A DNA stretch of 64,000 nucleotides from Ancistrus triradiatus (GCA_025084515.1 JAJAGP010003188.1:17459-81458); one strand, 5' to 3'. Counted from the first letter of the stretch, positions 47,601-60,199 are shown. Translations and numbers: made by a program. Notes: a model not told the origin generated them from the sequence alone.

Positions 47601-50600
47601 TTATCAGCTCCACATAGACGCAATTTGTAATTCTACAAATACAGACTGTAGTCCATGTTTATCCACAAACTTTTAGTTCCCTTTACTCTGTTCTCTAATG
47701 GTCAGGACCCCCACAGGACCAGCACAGAGCAAGTACAATTTGAGTGATTAGACTCCTCTACCATTATGCTCCACTTGTAGATGTAGTCAGAGACAGTAGC
47801 TCATCTGTTGTTGCAGTTTTTGTTCGTCATCCTCACAGGATGCTGGTGCCTGGACATTTTTGGCTGGTGGACTATTCTCAGTCCAGCAGTGACACTGAGG
47901 TGTTTAAAACCTCCAGCAGCACTGCTGTATCTGATCCACTCGTACCAGCACAACACAATAACACACCACCATGTCAGTGTCACTGCATGCGGAGAATGAT
48001 CCACCACCCAAATAGTACCTGATCTGTGGATAGGGTTGAGTATTGAAACTGATTCGGAACCAGTCCCAAAATTCCAAGAACCATGTACTCGTTGAAATAA
48101 TTAAAAGCATTTCAATTCCACTTATCGGTTCCTACTGACACATTTTATGCTTCAAATACGTGACTGTGATTAGTGCAAAACTACTGGCAGGACCGGTGCA
48201 TCATGTAATCCCGTACATCACACGGTTTTGTCCTGATATGCTCCGTGAGAGCATTAGTGGAAGATGGATCCTCTAAACGCAATATGTGTGGAGTTCACAT
48301 TCATTCATTTATTTAACGTCGCTATCAGCATCAGTGGCCATGTTCAGCGACACACACAAGACTACATCCATACATGAGATTATCTCAAGACAAGTCACTC
48401 ATACTCAAGTCAATTCAGTGTAGTCAACTAACCTAACATGCAGGAATAACTGCACCTCACAGCATTAGAAGCAGACAATTACCTGGGAGGGAGAGAAGGG
48501 CAGGTTCTTAACCGGCGTGCTCTTAGGAGTCATGGAGTCATTGGCATCAGGCGAGAGAGCGATGCGGCGCCGGGTCCGTCGGCTCAAGATAGAGGGTGGT
48601 GTGGCACCGCTGGGTGAGATGGGTATGAGCTCCCCTTTACTGCCTTTGCTGAGCTCGTGTAGGGCGCTACCCTCCAGTCGAAACTGCAGCACCTCAGGAC
48701 TCTGGTTCTCCTCGGTCAGCTCAAAGTCTGCCAGGTTACACCAGCCCTCTAAATCCTACAGGGTGTGAAAGAGAGGTGACTTTAGAACATCACACATATA
48801 TCAACACAGAATGGCCCAATTGGATTCCTGGTCTGGACTAATCCTCGTGTTAGTGCGAGTTCCTCCCACATCCCAAACACATGCGGTTGTTCTGCTGGTC
48901 TGTCTAAAGTGTCCCAGTGCGAGTGACTGAGTGTGCTGTGAAGGCATGGCGTTCTAGATGGAATGGGGTCGGTTCCCACCTTGCGATCCTTGATTTGATT
49001 AAATCAGTATGAAAATGAAGACAAATGAAAACAAACTGAACAAAGAAATTGCCTGTCAACTTTGGTGGAGAACTTCTAAAGGGAACCCTACTTGTAAGGG
49101 TGAAGGCTGATATAATCGACAAAGGGAGAACAAACTCTATTTTTCAATATCATTTTTGGGTCATTTCAATAGAATTTTTTTTCAATATAACTTTTGCAAA
49201 AGTCTTAGCCCACCAGTAGATTTCTTGTTTTAGCAGTCTATAAATGACCATACATAACACACTGTCGATAATTGGACAATGTGTCCAATTCAAACTTGGA
49301 TGTGTCATTCCATGATTCTCTTTTCCACTGATCTTCATTCAAATCTTTGGGGGCTTTAGTACATCTTAGCCTTTTCACCCTGTTCCTATTCTGAAAAAGT
49401 GGTTTCTTGGCTGCTAAACCTCCCTTAAAAGGTTATTCCTGATTAAGCTTCTTCAGACTGTAGAAGGGTCAACTTGGCATCCCGATGAAGCTGCCAGATG
49501 CTGCGATCGCTCAAGTGTAAGGGGAGGTCACACTAAATACTTGCCACTGTAGCCTACAGAAGTAGCCTAATTTTTCTTTTCAGTTTTTTAATACTGCATG
49601 CAAACTTCCTGCATTTTCTGGATGTATTCTAATAAAAGAAGAGACTGAGAAAATTACATATGGTCATCGAATCTAATGGTGGCCTAAGACTTTTGCACAG
49701 TACTGTACATTTTGGCTATGTAGTTTAATCATATCGAGTTATGAGTGTAGGACCTGATGAAAACCATCACAAGTTTATGAACTCACCCCATCCATCAGCT
49801 CCATCACCTCCTTCAGTACCGGTGCAGTGGAAGGCGAGAGGAAGCCTGAGCTGTCATTTACCCAGGAAGGGATGTATGGCCTCTCGCCGCTCTGCGACTC
49901 ATTTTTGGGTGTTGCTGGAGCTTCAGTTTTTGTAGGAGACAAAGTCGTAATGGTTTCGGCTTTCTGTGGCTCGGAACTGACAGTCTCCTGAGGGTTAATG
50001 CAATTAAAGAGAGCTGGATGTTAGCTGAGTAATCGGATTTCTTAAATACTCCCATACACAAACCTAACAGTTGTCTCGTGCTTATTCTAAGAGAGACTTC
50101 GCTACCTTTTGGATTCTTTCCATAGAGCTGTTTATTTTTTGGTAATCTTGTGGGATCTGGCAACCCTGAATTTAAATGCAGCACCCACTAGAGGCTACCG
50201 AACACTTTGTGGAGACTGAAAAGCAGTATATGCTTGAGGAAATGAAGGATTTCATTATTTAACTTTTAAAGTTTGAGGCTTACCTCGCATCCTTCTGTAA
50301 GATTATTGGCTGGTTGCAAAGTAGAAATCCGATTATTACCGATTATAACTTGATTGGGTTACTGACAAAATCAGATTGTCTGTACTGTATCTGATTATTA
50401 AGTGCACGTAAACACACTCACTGTTATCTGCAAGTTATGTCATAAGGCGGGTGCTTTTAAAGCAACAAACAAATTCAGCAGTTCAAATAAAGCCTCCTGA
50501 GTATTCACTTTCAAAGTCTGGAGCAGGCTCTACCTGTGTTAGCACCTCTACAGGGGGAGCTTCCATGCTCACATTGCTGCAGAACTCCTCCTGGGGGAAA

Positions 50601-53600
50601 GCGTAAGAATAAATAAATAAATAAAAGAAAACTATGAGAAACAAGAAAAACCTCTGTACGCATGAAACATACCTGCATTTCAGCATCGCTCAGAGCTGTG
50701 ACTTCTCCTTCCTCACATTGGTGGACCAAGGGTAGGGTTGTGTCCACACCAGCGTAGTATCCAGACTCAACCTTGCGCTTGATGGTAGAATTCCAGTGAT
50801 TTTTCACTGCGTTGTCCGTCCTAAATGAGGTGGGTCAGAATTAAGTCATTTGTCTCCTGTATATACACAGGACCACCTCACTTAGGGATGGGCGATATGA
50901 CGATATTTATCGTATCGTGATACATTTTGTTATTGTGATAGACGATACACTTTTCTGAGCATATAGAGGATATCATCAATGCTTAAAGAACACTGACCAG
51001 CTGCATGTTTTATTATAAAGAGTGAAATTAGACCTTTTAAACAAAATGACGTGCAGCACATTTTGAATATACATCACTTTACTAAGTATGGGATAATACT
51101 GAGATAGTAGTGTTTAAGAATCTGTTGCTACTGACACATTTTGTCTGTGATCACATGTATTGTGATAAATATCGTGTGTCAGGAAAATGCCTTTAATCAT
51201 CATGATATTTTTTTTTTACCATATCGCCCACACTTAATCTTACTTACCATAAAAAAAAAATACAAATAAGTAATCTGAATAACAAAATTTAAATTATAAA
51301 TTACAATCTCAATCAGATCTGTGGGATTTGCTGGATAAAAGTCAGATCCATGAAGGAACCACTTCGCAAATTGGAGGACTTAAAGGACTTGGAGGTTGTG
51401 TGTAGTCCAGAGTCTTGGTGGCACAAGGGGAACCTACACAGTATTAGGCAGGTGTTTGTACCATTATGACTGTTCAGTGTGTGTGTGTGTATATACAGTG
51501 GGGCAAAAAAGTATTTAGTTAGCCACTGATTGTGCAAGTTCTCCTACTTAGAAAGATGACAGAGGTCTGTAATTTTCATCATAGCTACACTTCAACTATG
51601 AAAGACAAAATGAGCAAAAAATCCAGGAAATCACATTGTAGGATTTGTAAAGAATTTAATTGTAAATTATGGTGGAAAATAAGTATTTGATCACCCACAA
51701 ACATGCAAGATTTCTGGCTCTCAGACCTGTAACTTCTTTAAGAAGCTCTTCTGTCCTCCACTCGTTACCTGTATTAATGGCACCTGTTTGACTCGTTATC
51801 TGTATAAAAGACACCTGTCCCACAGCCTCAAACAGTCAGACTCCAAACTTCAACCATGGCCAAGACCAAAGAGCTGTCGAAGGACACCAGGAAGAAAATT
51901 GTAGACCTGCACCAGGCTGGGAAGAGTGAATCTACAATAGGTAAGCAGGTTGGTGTGAATAAATCAACTGTGGGGAGCAACTGTAAGAAAATGGAAGACA
52001 TACAAGACCATTGATAATCTCCCTCGATCTGGGGCCCTCCACGCAAGAATCTCATCCCATGGGGTCAAAATGATCATGAGAACGGTGAGCAAAAATCCCA
52101 GAACTACACGGAGGGACCTGATAAATGACTGCAGAGAGCTGGGACCAAAGTAACAACCCATCAGTAACAAACTACGTCGAGAGGGACTCAGATCCTGCAG
52201 TACCAGGCGTGGCCCCCTGCTTAAGAATTCTTGAGTTGCGCCATACCTACTGTGAAGCATGGGGGTGGAAACATCATGCTTTGGGGCTGTGTTTCTGCAG
52301 AGGGGACAGGACGACTGATCCGTGTTAAGGGAAGAATGAACGGGGCCATGTATCGTGACATTTTTAAGCAAAAACCTCCTTCCATCAGTGAGAGCATTGA
52401 AGATGGAACATGACTGGGTCTTCCAGCATGACAATGGTCCAAAACACACCGCTCGGGCAACAAAGGAGTGGCTTTCCGTAAAAATCATTTCAAGGTCCTG
52501 GAGTGGCCCTCAGCCAGTCTCCAGTACTTCAGACCCCCATAGAACATTTGTAGATGGAGTTGAAAGTCCGTGTTGCCCCAAAAACATCACTGCTCTAGAG
52601 GAGATCTGCATGGAGGAATGGGCCAAAATACCAGCTACAGTGGTGTGCCAACCTGGTGAAGGACTTACAGGAAACGTTTGACCTCTGTCATTGCCAACAA
52701 AGGTTATGTTTACAAAGTATTGATTGAACATTTGTTATTGGACCAAATACTTATTTTCCACCATTATTTACAATTAAATTCTTTTCAAAATCCTACAATG
52801 TGATTTCCTGGATTTTTTCTCATTTTGTCTCTCATAGTTGAAGTGTACCTATGATGAAAATTACAGACCTCTCTCATCTTTGTCTCACACACACACATAT
52901 TTATTTCAAAGAATTATCACACTGCTTTTTATTACATGATTTTATTATAATTATTACTATTTTAAGCCTACATTTGTGTCCTGGCCAGACAGAGCATCAC
53001 ATGCAGACAGGATCAGCTGTGTTTGAGATATAAGATCATATGTCCAGCCACTGCAAGTGATCCTTACCCAGCCCTGTGACAGACTTGCATTCAATCCAGG
53101 GCATGTTTACCCATGTGCAGAAGCCACCCCTCGCTCCTAACTCCTAAGGAGTCTCTGTGGTGTTTACCTCCCAGGCAGCAGCTTGGCAATCTCTGCCCAG
53201 CGGTTCCCCAGTGCGCAGTGGGCTTTGTAGATGATCAGGTCCTCCTCCGCTGTCCATGAGCACTTCTTCACATCTGGGTTCAGGTGATTGTGCCAGCGCT
53301 CGCGACACTGCTTTCCCAGACGGCCTTTCAGGTGCTTGGCCACCATCGCCCACTGTTTATTCCCATATTTCCCCACTAGCTCAATTACCTAATCAAACAG
53401 AAAAGAACCATAGATTATGAGGCAAGTCACAATTTATATCTAAGAACAATAGAATCCGTGACCCACACATGAATCATGTCACCCAGACGACGTGCATTTA
53501 CAATGACCAACACAACTAAATCACATCTGGACTGCATTTACAGTACACAGCAAATTTACATTTACAGCATTTAGCAGACGCCCTTATCCAGAGCAACTTA

Positions 53601-54425
53601 CAATTGGTACAGTCTTTCAATATAAGCAATTATGGGTTAAGGTGGCAGCTTGGCAGAGGTGGGATTTGAACCCTGGACCTTCTGGTCCATAGTCTAGTAC
53701 CTTACCCGCTAGGCTATCACAGTCCATGCTATGCTTTGTGTATTTTCTACATTTATATTTATGGCTACAATTTTCCAAAGACTGTTTAAATACTTTATTC
53801 AGAATGCTACATCTCTTACCTTCTCATCTTCCTCTTTAGTCCAAGGGCCTTTCACAAGGTCTGGATCCAGAACCTTGTACCAGCGGTGCTGACACTGATG
53901 TTCTGAACGGTTCTAGACAACAATAACACTTTGCATTAGTGGCAATGCGAGAGCTAACATTATGATTTCATCTCTTATACGTAAGACAACACGTAATTGC
54001 CATCTGGTACAGCTTCTACTAGTGCAGTTACTTACATTGACAGCTACTATGTATTAACTGACCTCAGTAATTGTATACACACACACATACACACACAGTG
54101 AGCAAAAAAGTATTTAGTCAGCTACTGATTGTGCAAGTTCTCCTACTTAGAAAGATGAGAGAGGTCTGTCATTTTCATCATAGCTACACTTCAACTGTGA
54201 GAGACAACATGAGAAAAAAAATTGTAGGATTTTTAAAGACTTTAATTTTAAGTGATGGTGGAAAATAAGTATTTGGTCATTTTGTCTCTCATAGTTGAAG
54301 TGTAGCTATGATGAAAATTACAGACCTCTCTCATCTTTCTAAGTAGGAGAACTTGCACAATCAGTAGCTGACTAAATACTTTTTTGCCCCACTGTGTGTG
54401 TGTGTGTGTATATATATATATTTTA

Positions 54426-54465
<40 letters not shown>

Positions 54466-57400
54466 AACACACACCTAATACAATTCACAAACATCTTGGT
54501 CATTAGCTGATGAGCTGAATCATCAACTAACTGTGGTCTGGCACCCGATTTTAAATGTTTAATACCGCTTGTAGAACACATTGTTTTCACACATTTATCT
54601 TCATTATTTTAACTCAGGTAACTACTGCATGCATCACACAGAGCAAAATATTAAGCCCCATTTAAGAAATCAGTCTCAGCATCCCAAATCAAACAAGACC
54701 TACTGGGAGAAAACCGGCGATGTACTTCCAGTCACTTGTTCCTAAGTTCTGAACCAGCTTCCGCAGATTATCATCCTACAACACAAAGCAAGATGACCAA
54801 CTTTATATTACACATGTACCTTTGAGCTTTGCTTAAAGCATGCAACACTATTCTGTCACAAAATTCCTAGTATTCAGAACCAGGACAGGACTGTGTACCA
54901 GAAGGTTTCAGAACATCAAACCAATTTAAATATTAGTCAAAGACAACACAAGTTAAAGCAAAATGCAGTTTTTAAATGAAGGTGTTTTTTATTATTAAAG
55001 GAGAAAAAAATCCAAACCTAGATGGCCCTGTGTGAAAAAGTGATTGCCCCCTAAACCTAGTAACAGGTTGGGCCACCCTTAGCAGCAACAACTGCAACCA
55101 AGTGTTTGTGAGAACTTGCAGTGTGTCTTTTACAGCGTTGGAGGAACTTTGGCCACTCATCTTTGCAGAATTGTTGTAATTCAGCCACATTGGAGGGTTT
55201 CCAGCATGAACGGCCTTTTTAAGGTCATGCCACAGCATCTCAATAGGATTCAGGTCAGGACTTTGACTAGGCCACTCCCAAGTCTTCATTTTGTTTTTGT
55301 TCAGCCATTCAGAGGTGGACTTGCTGCTGTGTTTTGGATCATTGTTCTGCTGCAGAACCCAAGTTCGTTTCAGCTTGAGGTCACAAACAGATGGCCAGAC
55401 ATTCTCCTTCAGGATTTTTTTTTTTGACCTCTTTGATGAGTTGTCGCTTGGGGTAATTTTCGTCGGTCAGTCACTCCTGGGAAGGTTCACCACTCTTCCA
55501 TGTCTTCTCCATTTGTGGATAATGGCTCTCACTGTGGTTCACTGGAGTCCCAAAGCTTTAGAAATGGCTTTATAACCCTTTCCAGACTGATAGATCTCAA
55601 TTACTTTCTTGCTCAATTGTTTCTGAATTTCTTTGGATCTCGGCATGATGTGTAGCTTTTAGGATCTTTTGGTGTACTTCACTTTGTCAGGCAGGTCCTT
55701 ATTAAGTGATCTCCTGATGGGAACAGGTGTGGCAATAATCAGGGCTGGGTGTGGCTAGAGACAGTGATCTCAGCTGTGATAAACCATAGTTGTGTTTTAA
55801 CAAGTTCATTTAAAAACTGCATTTTGTGTTTGCTTGTGTTGTCTTTGACTAATATTTAAATTGATTTGAAGTTCCGAAACACTTACAGTAAGTGTGACAA
55901 ACATGCAAACAAATAGGAAATCAGGAAGGGGGCAAACACTTTTTCCCACCATTGTATATACAAATGATTGACTTTATCATGGGTAACATGTTTGGTGATA
56001 CTGATCAGCAATTCAGAGATAAGAAACACAAAACCAGAAGACGTGTAAATGTTTACTTCTTCTTGTGTCCACTTTACTTTCACTCTTCCACAGTCCTTTG
56101 GTTCGGCTGCATCCGAGTCAGTGTCCTGACATTCTGTGTCCTCACTGCAAACACAGCCACAAAAGCTTAAGGACTGGTTCATAACCCGAGGTCTAGCCCT
56201 GCGATTTTAAACACGATAACCGAGATGATTAACTGTGGTTATTATGTGATGATTTTTCAGTACACTTACGACATTTAAGGGGTGTAGTGAGAAACAATAG
56301 ACTACATTCTGTAATTGAAGAATTACAAACTGCTTCTATATGACAAGGAGAATCTAAAAAAATGAATAACAGAGGGCTGGACCAACGCCAGATATAAAGC
56401 AGAAGCTTCCCTGTATAGATGTAGTAGGAGTATATAGACTTGAGGTTTCTTATTACTCATTCACTCTCAAGGGACTTGATTCAGTTTGTGCTTGGTTTGC
56501 TGAGGCCTTCAACAAACTTTGTAAGGATTTTCTGTCACTCCAAGTGTTGGCTGAGGTATTTTAGTTTTAAACTGTTATTTGAACTAGGCAGGTGAAAACA
56601 CATGTTTAGTAGTTAGGAGCTAAAACAAACAACATGATAAACGCACTGAGGCCATTTGGCTTTGTGTTTACAACAGTGCCAACACAGCCAATGTAAACAA
56701 GGTGCAAGAGCCCAAGGAGCATTATTTATTTATTTGCCCGCTTTAAACGTCATGTTCCGCACATACAGTGGTGCTTGAAAGTTTGTGAACCTTTGGAATT
56801 TTTTACATTTCTCCATAAACATGACCTAAAATATCACCGGATTTTCACACAAGTCCTAAAAGTAGATAAAGAAAAGCCTGTTAAACAAATGAGACAAATG
56901 ATAACGAAAGATAATGACCAAGGAAACCCATCTTTAAGTATAATTCGTGCAGCATTCTGTGCATGTATTGAGTACAGGAGTCAGTTCTGGAATTGGCGAC
57001 GTTATAACCTGTCCTTTATACAAAACAACAATAGGATTACAAAAAAACACAAGTAACCTAGTTGTTTACCCCCTGACATGACAAGTACACAGCAGATATG
57101 TATCAACGAATAAAATGTATTACAATAACTAAACAGCATTCCTTTGTTGGGCGTCACACCAACTTGCTTGCTAAAAGCTACAACGAGACACTACAGCAAT
57201 ATACACAAATGTTATATTAGTATTTGAGTTATTGATTTGGCATGTAGTTAATTCCAAAACACAGTTTAAACCAAACCTAGATGACTATTGAGCAATAATA
57301 AAGCTCGCCATAACGTAGAGCTAGTGACATTACTTTCTAGGCGCGCAGCGATAAAACACATCCGAACTGTTTCCCCCATCATCAGATCAGGTTATCCATC

Positions 57401-57528
57401 AATAACACCAATTATTGCATATTTTATTTGGAGCCGAAATTGACACTGACACCGCATCCGAATTCACATCATTCCCTATAAAGCCCATTAGCCAAATTCT
57501 GAACTTACCCGCGCGCCCACCAAGACAT
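44645..57528 (-). CDS. mybl2: B-Myb transcription factor, complete
   Basis: B-Myb joins the MuvB complex to activate G2/M genes in proliferating cells. There are 15 coding exons: 57509-57528, 56057-56144, 54704-54775, 53820-53912, 53168-53388, 50673-50820, 50534-50590, 49787-49987, 48483-48755, 46753-46895, 46401-46500, 46207-46317, 45967-46083, 45732-45884 and 44645-44773. All are GT/AG and the frame closes, giving 641 aa (human 700). Three Myb repeats lie at about residues 30-81 (KVKWTQEE...), 82-133 (GPWTKEEDEKVIELV) and 134-184 (WTAEEDLII...NHWNSTIKRK), with the Trp ladder kept. The central region has many S/T-P sites (MTPKSTPVKNLPFSPSQ), likely CDK targets. The C-terminal MuvB-binding segment runs from SPAWEMIVCGRTKDQL to SRALILS-stop. 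Exon 1 (MSWWARG) differs from the mammalian MSRR start, but its donor and phase fit. Introns carry Tc1 copies and SINEs. Confidence 0.97.
45245..45490. repeat. hAT-like MITE fragment (ATATCG family)
   Basis: ATGTATCGTGATAAAATCGTATC at the left and CATATTGCCCAGCCCTA at the right match, in part, the termini of the copy at 50883-51234. It lies in the last mybl2 intron. Confidence 0.55.
47610..48310. other. mybl2 intron sequence with MITE-like fragment
   Basis: Mostly unassigned intron. GGTTGAGTATTGAAACTGATTC near 48030 resembles the end of a dispersed fish hAT MITE, and GCTGGTGCCTGGACATTTTTGG near 47840 resembles another dispersed repeat. Nothing coding was seen. Confidence 0.35.
48800..48965. 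repeat. Dispersed unclassified repeat (family R), inverted copy
   Basis: CGAGTTCCTCCCACATCCCAAA is the inverse of the TTTGGAATGTGGGAGGGAACT segment of family R at 20030. Confidence 0.55.
49190..49706. mobile_element. Mariner-like MITE (family M), copy 2
   Basis: Left TTTTGCAAAAGTCTTAGCCCACCAG and right inverse GGTGGCCTAAGACTTTTGCACAGTACTG. The interior carries the inverse of the CCCCTTACACTTGAGC motif. It lies in a mybl2 intron. Confidence 0.7.
50883..51234. mobile_element. hAT-like MITE (ATATCG family)
   Basis: Ends TAGGGATGGGCGATATGACGATAT and inverse ATATTTTTTTTTTACCATATCGCCCACACTTA. The 350-bp non-coding interior has internal TATCGTGATA motifs. It lies in a mybl2 intron. Confidence 0.7.
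51496..52880 (+). mobile_element. Tc1/mariner-like element B, second copy, right-truncated
   Basis: Left end CAGTGGGGCAAAAAAGTATTTAG. Transposase from ATG 51856 (MAKTKELSKDTRKKIVDLHQ), then frame-broken to about 52700 (VKHGGGNIMLWG near 52250). The right arm ends at CTCTCTCATCTTT without the terminal CCCCACTG. About 230 bp between the HTH and catalytic parts is missing compared with 14420-16035. It lies antisense in the mybl2 intron between exons 5 and 6. Confidence 0.9.
53554..53730 (-). repeat. tRNA-derived SINE, copy 12
   Basis: Reverse copy in the mybl2 intron between exons 4 and 5, with tail GCAGACGCCCTTATCCAGAG, inverted B box and A box. A short deletion removes the GCTCAAGGACCC segment. 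Confidence 0.85.
54096..54394. mobile_element. Palindromic MITE derived from Tc1 element B
   Basis: Left arm CAGTGAGCAAAAAAGTATTTAG and right arm CTAAATACTTTTTTGCCCCACTG. About 130-bp arms share GAGAGGTCTGT-ATTTTCATCATAGC with elements at 14420 and 51496. The whole transposase region is deleted. It lies in the mybl2 intron between exons 3 and 4. Confidence 0.88.
54395..54475. repeat. Compound GT/TA/CA microsatellite
   Basis: GTGTGTGTGT, TATATATATA, then a CA tract ending in CAAACAAACACACAC. It abuts the right end of the MITE. Confidence 0.93.
54905..55955 (-). mobile_element. Tc1/mariner-like element A, second copy, truncated
   Basis: Right end GGGGGCAAACACTTTTTCCCACCATTG. The left terminus is missing and the sequence starts at TTTCAGAACATCAAACCAATTT. 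Minus-strand fragments EWPSQSPDLNPIEMLWHDLK-like (frame from 55289) remain. A block including the central catalytic region near 55425 is deleted. It lies in mybl2 intron 2. Confidence 0.85.
56767..56905. mobile_element. Solo terminal fragment of Tc1 element C
   Basis: CAGTGGTGCTTGAAAGTTTGTGAACC followed by the subterminal CACACAAGTCCTAAAAGTAGATAAAG. Nothing else of the element is present. It lies in mybl2 intron 1. Confidence 0.8.
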
Positions 57529-57965
57529 GACACCGTATTTCAGACAAATCCTCGTATTTCCAGTTCGGTTCACGATCCGGGACAGGGCGCTAGAGCACAA
57601 CCATCTGCAGGCCTACAAATGCCGACTTCGAAGCCGATATAAAGAGATTTAAGATGCACAGTAAAAGCCTTGCACCGTTGAACCCACAGCTCCAGCGCTC
57701 AGCTTTCTCGCGCTTCTTTTTCGCACCAGTTCGCCCGAGTGACGTCAACATGCACAGTGTGCGCGCGCATCTTCCAAAACGTCCAGCAAGGACACGGGTC
57801 GCTATTCTGCCCTCTTTTTGTACTCGGAATTTGGACTGAATCCCACTTCTGTGTAGGAAAATCGCAACAGGAGGGTCTCATAACACGGCAATCCAAGTCG
57901 GAAAGTCGGGCAACGTTTACATTATGTGAATTTGGGGACGTAAACAAAACGTGACGTCATTGGCA
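57529..57965 (-). promoter_or_regulatory. mybl2: mybl2 5' flank with two CRE palindromes
   Basis: The region left of the start codon in transcription terms is GC- and CpG-richer than its surroundings. It contains two perfect TGACGTCA sites (57740-57747 and 57952-57959) and an E2F-like GCGCGAGAAAG (57704-57714 in reverse). No TATA box was seen. Function is inferred from motif identity only. Confidence 0.5.
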
Positions 57966-58493
57966 AAATGGCGACGGCCATGGGACCGTACTCCGTACAT
58001 ATCCATGTTAAAAAGAAAAGGATTCATTGCAGGGGCGTCATCAGATCCTCTGTACTGGGGCTCGCACCCCAGTAAAATATTGCTGTGCTCCACTAAAATC
58101 GCGGTGGTACAAAAAGTCAATTTTATCCTGACTTGCTGAGCAGAACCACAGGTCAAGTCATGCAAATTCACTACATTAATGTAATGCACTACGTTTCCCA
58201 GTCTTTCCAAAAGCTTTAGCGGCTAACACTTTCAGTCCTAGACAGTTTCTTTCATTTTTGTACAGAAATGGACATTCGCAAATATATAAAACAAAGTGAG
58301 CCACGCTGCAGCCGAGGTAGTGATAGGTCATAGGTATAAGCTTTGGCCACTTATAACAGTATAACCTACCAAACGTACAGATTACACCACTAAAGCAAAG
58401 TCACGTGTTAAACTAGCAAAGGTATCAGTTACATTAGCATAACCAAAATGAATGCAATTAATACAAAAAATACTGTGTTTATTTGTTCTCATT

Positions 58494-58691
58494 CTGGACT
58501 GTGGTAGCCTAGTGGGTAAGGTACTGGCCTATGGACCACAAGGTCCAGGTTTCAAATCCCACCTCTGCCAAGCTGCCCCTGTTGGGTCCTTGAGCAAGGC
58601 CCTTAACCCACAATTGCTTGGATTGTAAGACTGTACCAATTGTAAGTCGCTCTGGATAAGGCCGTCTGCTAAATGCTGTAAATGTAAATCA
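58494..58691 (+). repeat. tRNA-derived SINE, copy 13
   Basis: Full-length plus copy, with A box TAGCCTAGTGGGTAAGG, a slightly altered B box (GGTTTCAAATCC) and intact tail. Confidence 0.87.
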
Positions 58692-60199
58692 TCCATGTCA
58701 GAGTAGTGCCCACTTTAGTGTTAAATCACTTTTTAGTGTTTAACAGGTACATTTTTATGCTCAGTTGTTCACCTGTTCTTATTTATCACGTCCTTCAGTT
58801 CTCTCCTTAACTTATCTGAGGTGACTGGTAGGTTCATCTGTACATCTACTATTATCTTGTCGAGCCCCTGTCTGTAAAATATTATCGGTGTGTGTGGCTG
58901 GGTGGGGGGCTAATGGCCCATTGATGTTTCTCTCTGAAATGGAGGAGGTGATGTGCAGCTGTTGATGTTGCAGTGGGGTGTGTCATTGTTATTTGTGTGG
59001 GGGAGAAGTGGCCATAGACTCATTGGTAAACCTGTTGAAACACTGGTTAATTTCACTGGCCACTCAAGTTTCTTATTGGAGGTATCCTTGTTCTCACTTT
59101 CGATTCTCTCTGTACCTGCCTCAGCTCTGTAGTCTAGCTGTATTTACCATCAATAAAGATCTAAATAATTCTATTCAGCCCTATATATGCAATTATAAAC
59201 ATTTCTTTAAACATTTAATGGAAACTGCATCAGCAAACTCTCTATGTATTAATAAAGAGTACATTTGCAGTGAATAATAACTGATTGTTGCACTTTTACT
59301 TGACCGATTGCAAATAATAGTATGACAAAATCAGCCTGTAGTTCAGCTTTAGATATGCCCTTATTTTGAATTAATTCAGTATTTAAATCAAATAGATTAT
59401 TAAGTAAACTCCAGTAGACTCTTGTTGAACACCTTGTCTAGTAACCAAGTTTAATTCATTTTCATTTTAGCTTGCCACTTAGATCTACATGCAACGTTAT
59501 TTTAATTAGATAATTCAATTCAGCCATTATGAGCACACTGAAACTCTTATAATAGAGACCGCTTCTCAATTTCTATTACTCTATATACTGTACATGCCCA
59601 TTTATATCTATTTGTGCTCTAGCAATTTCAAGTAATGGGATAGCATTTTCAAATCTGTTCTATACTGAGGAAGAACTGTTATTATATACAAATAAACCCA
59701 TAAAGGAATCAAAACTTAGATAGTCATAAAGTATGAGTTCTTATAAAGACATGGCTATGAATAAAAAAGGTTATGTTTAATGTTAAGTAAAACAAGGGAA
59801 TAATAAAGTCTATGAGACCGACGTGTACCAAAATAAAAATCAGAACCCATCACATGCCATTGTTTAAAAGGCAATATAATGAAATTAATATGTTATGAGA
59901 AATCGACTCTCTAAATATCACTCTCTCTAGTTTTTAATAAACATTCATAACTGGCATGCTGCAATGTATTAACCAGAATATGAATACACTGATTTTTATA
60001 TGGTATATTTGAGTTTAGAAAATGTATTGTCTATAAAAAGCCAAAATGATTGTTTTCCTACAGTGAAATTCAGCATCTCTTGTTGAACAATAATATTATA
60101 AAAATACTTTACTTATAGTTTACTTATGTTTATTATTATTATTATAATTGTTTATGTAATTGTCGTTGTTTTAATTATTTCTCCGCTCAAAATGCTATA
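58692..60199. other. Gene-poor intergenic DNA
   Basis: AT-rich sequence with no splice-bounded coding segment, no clear TIR element and no long simple repeat. A 99-codon frame at 58978-59277 has no start context, no splice partners and no recognisable similarity. Confidence 0.45.

Noticed and set aside
57967..58071. 35-codon plus-strand frame starting MATAMGPYSV
   Set aside because: It has no recognisable product or clear donor site. It is kept only as part of the divergent-promoter observation, not called as a gene.
58978..59277. 99-codon plus-strand frame
   Set aside because: No similarity, no promoter or splice support, and low-complexity AT-rich context.
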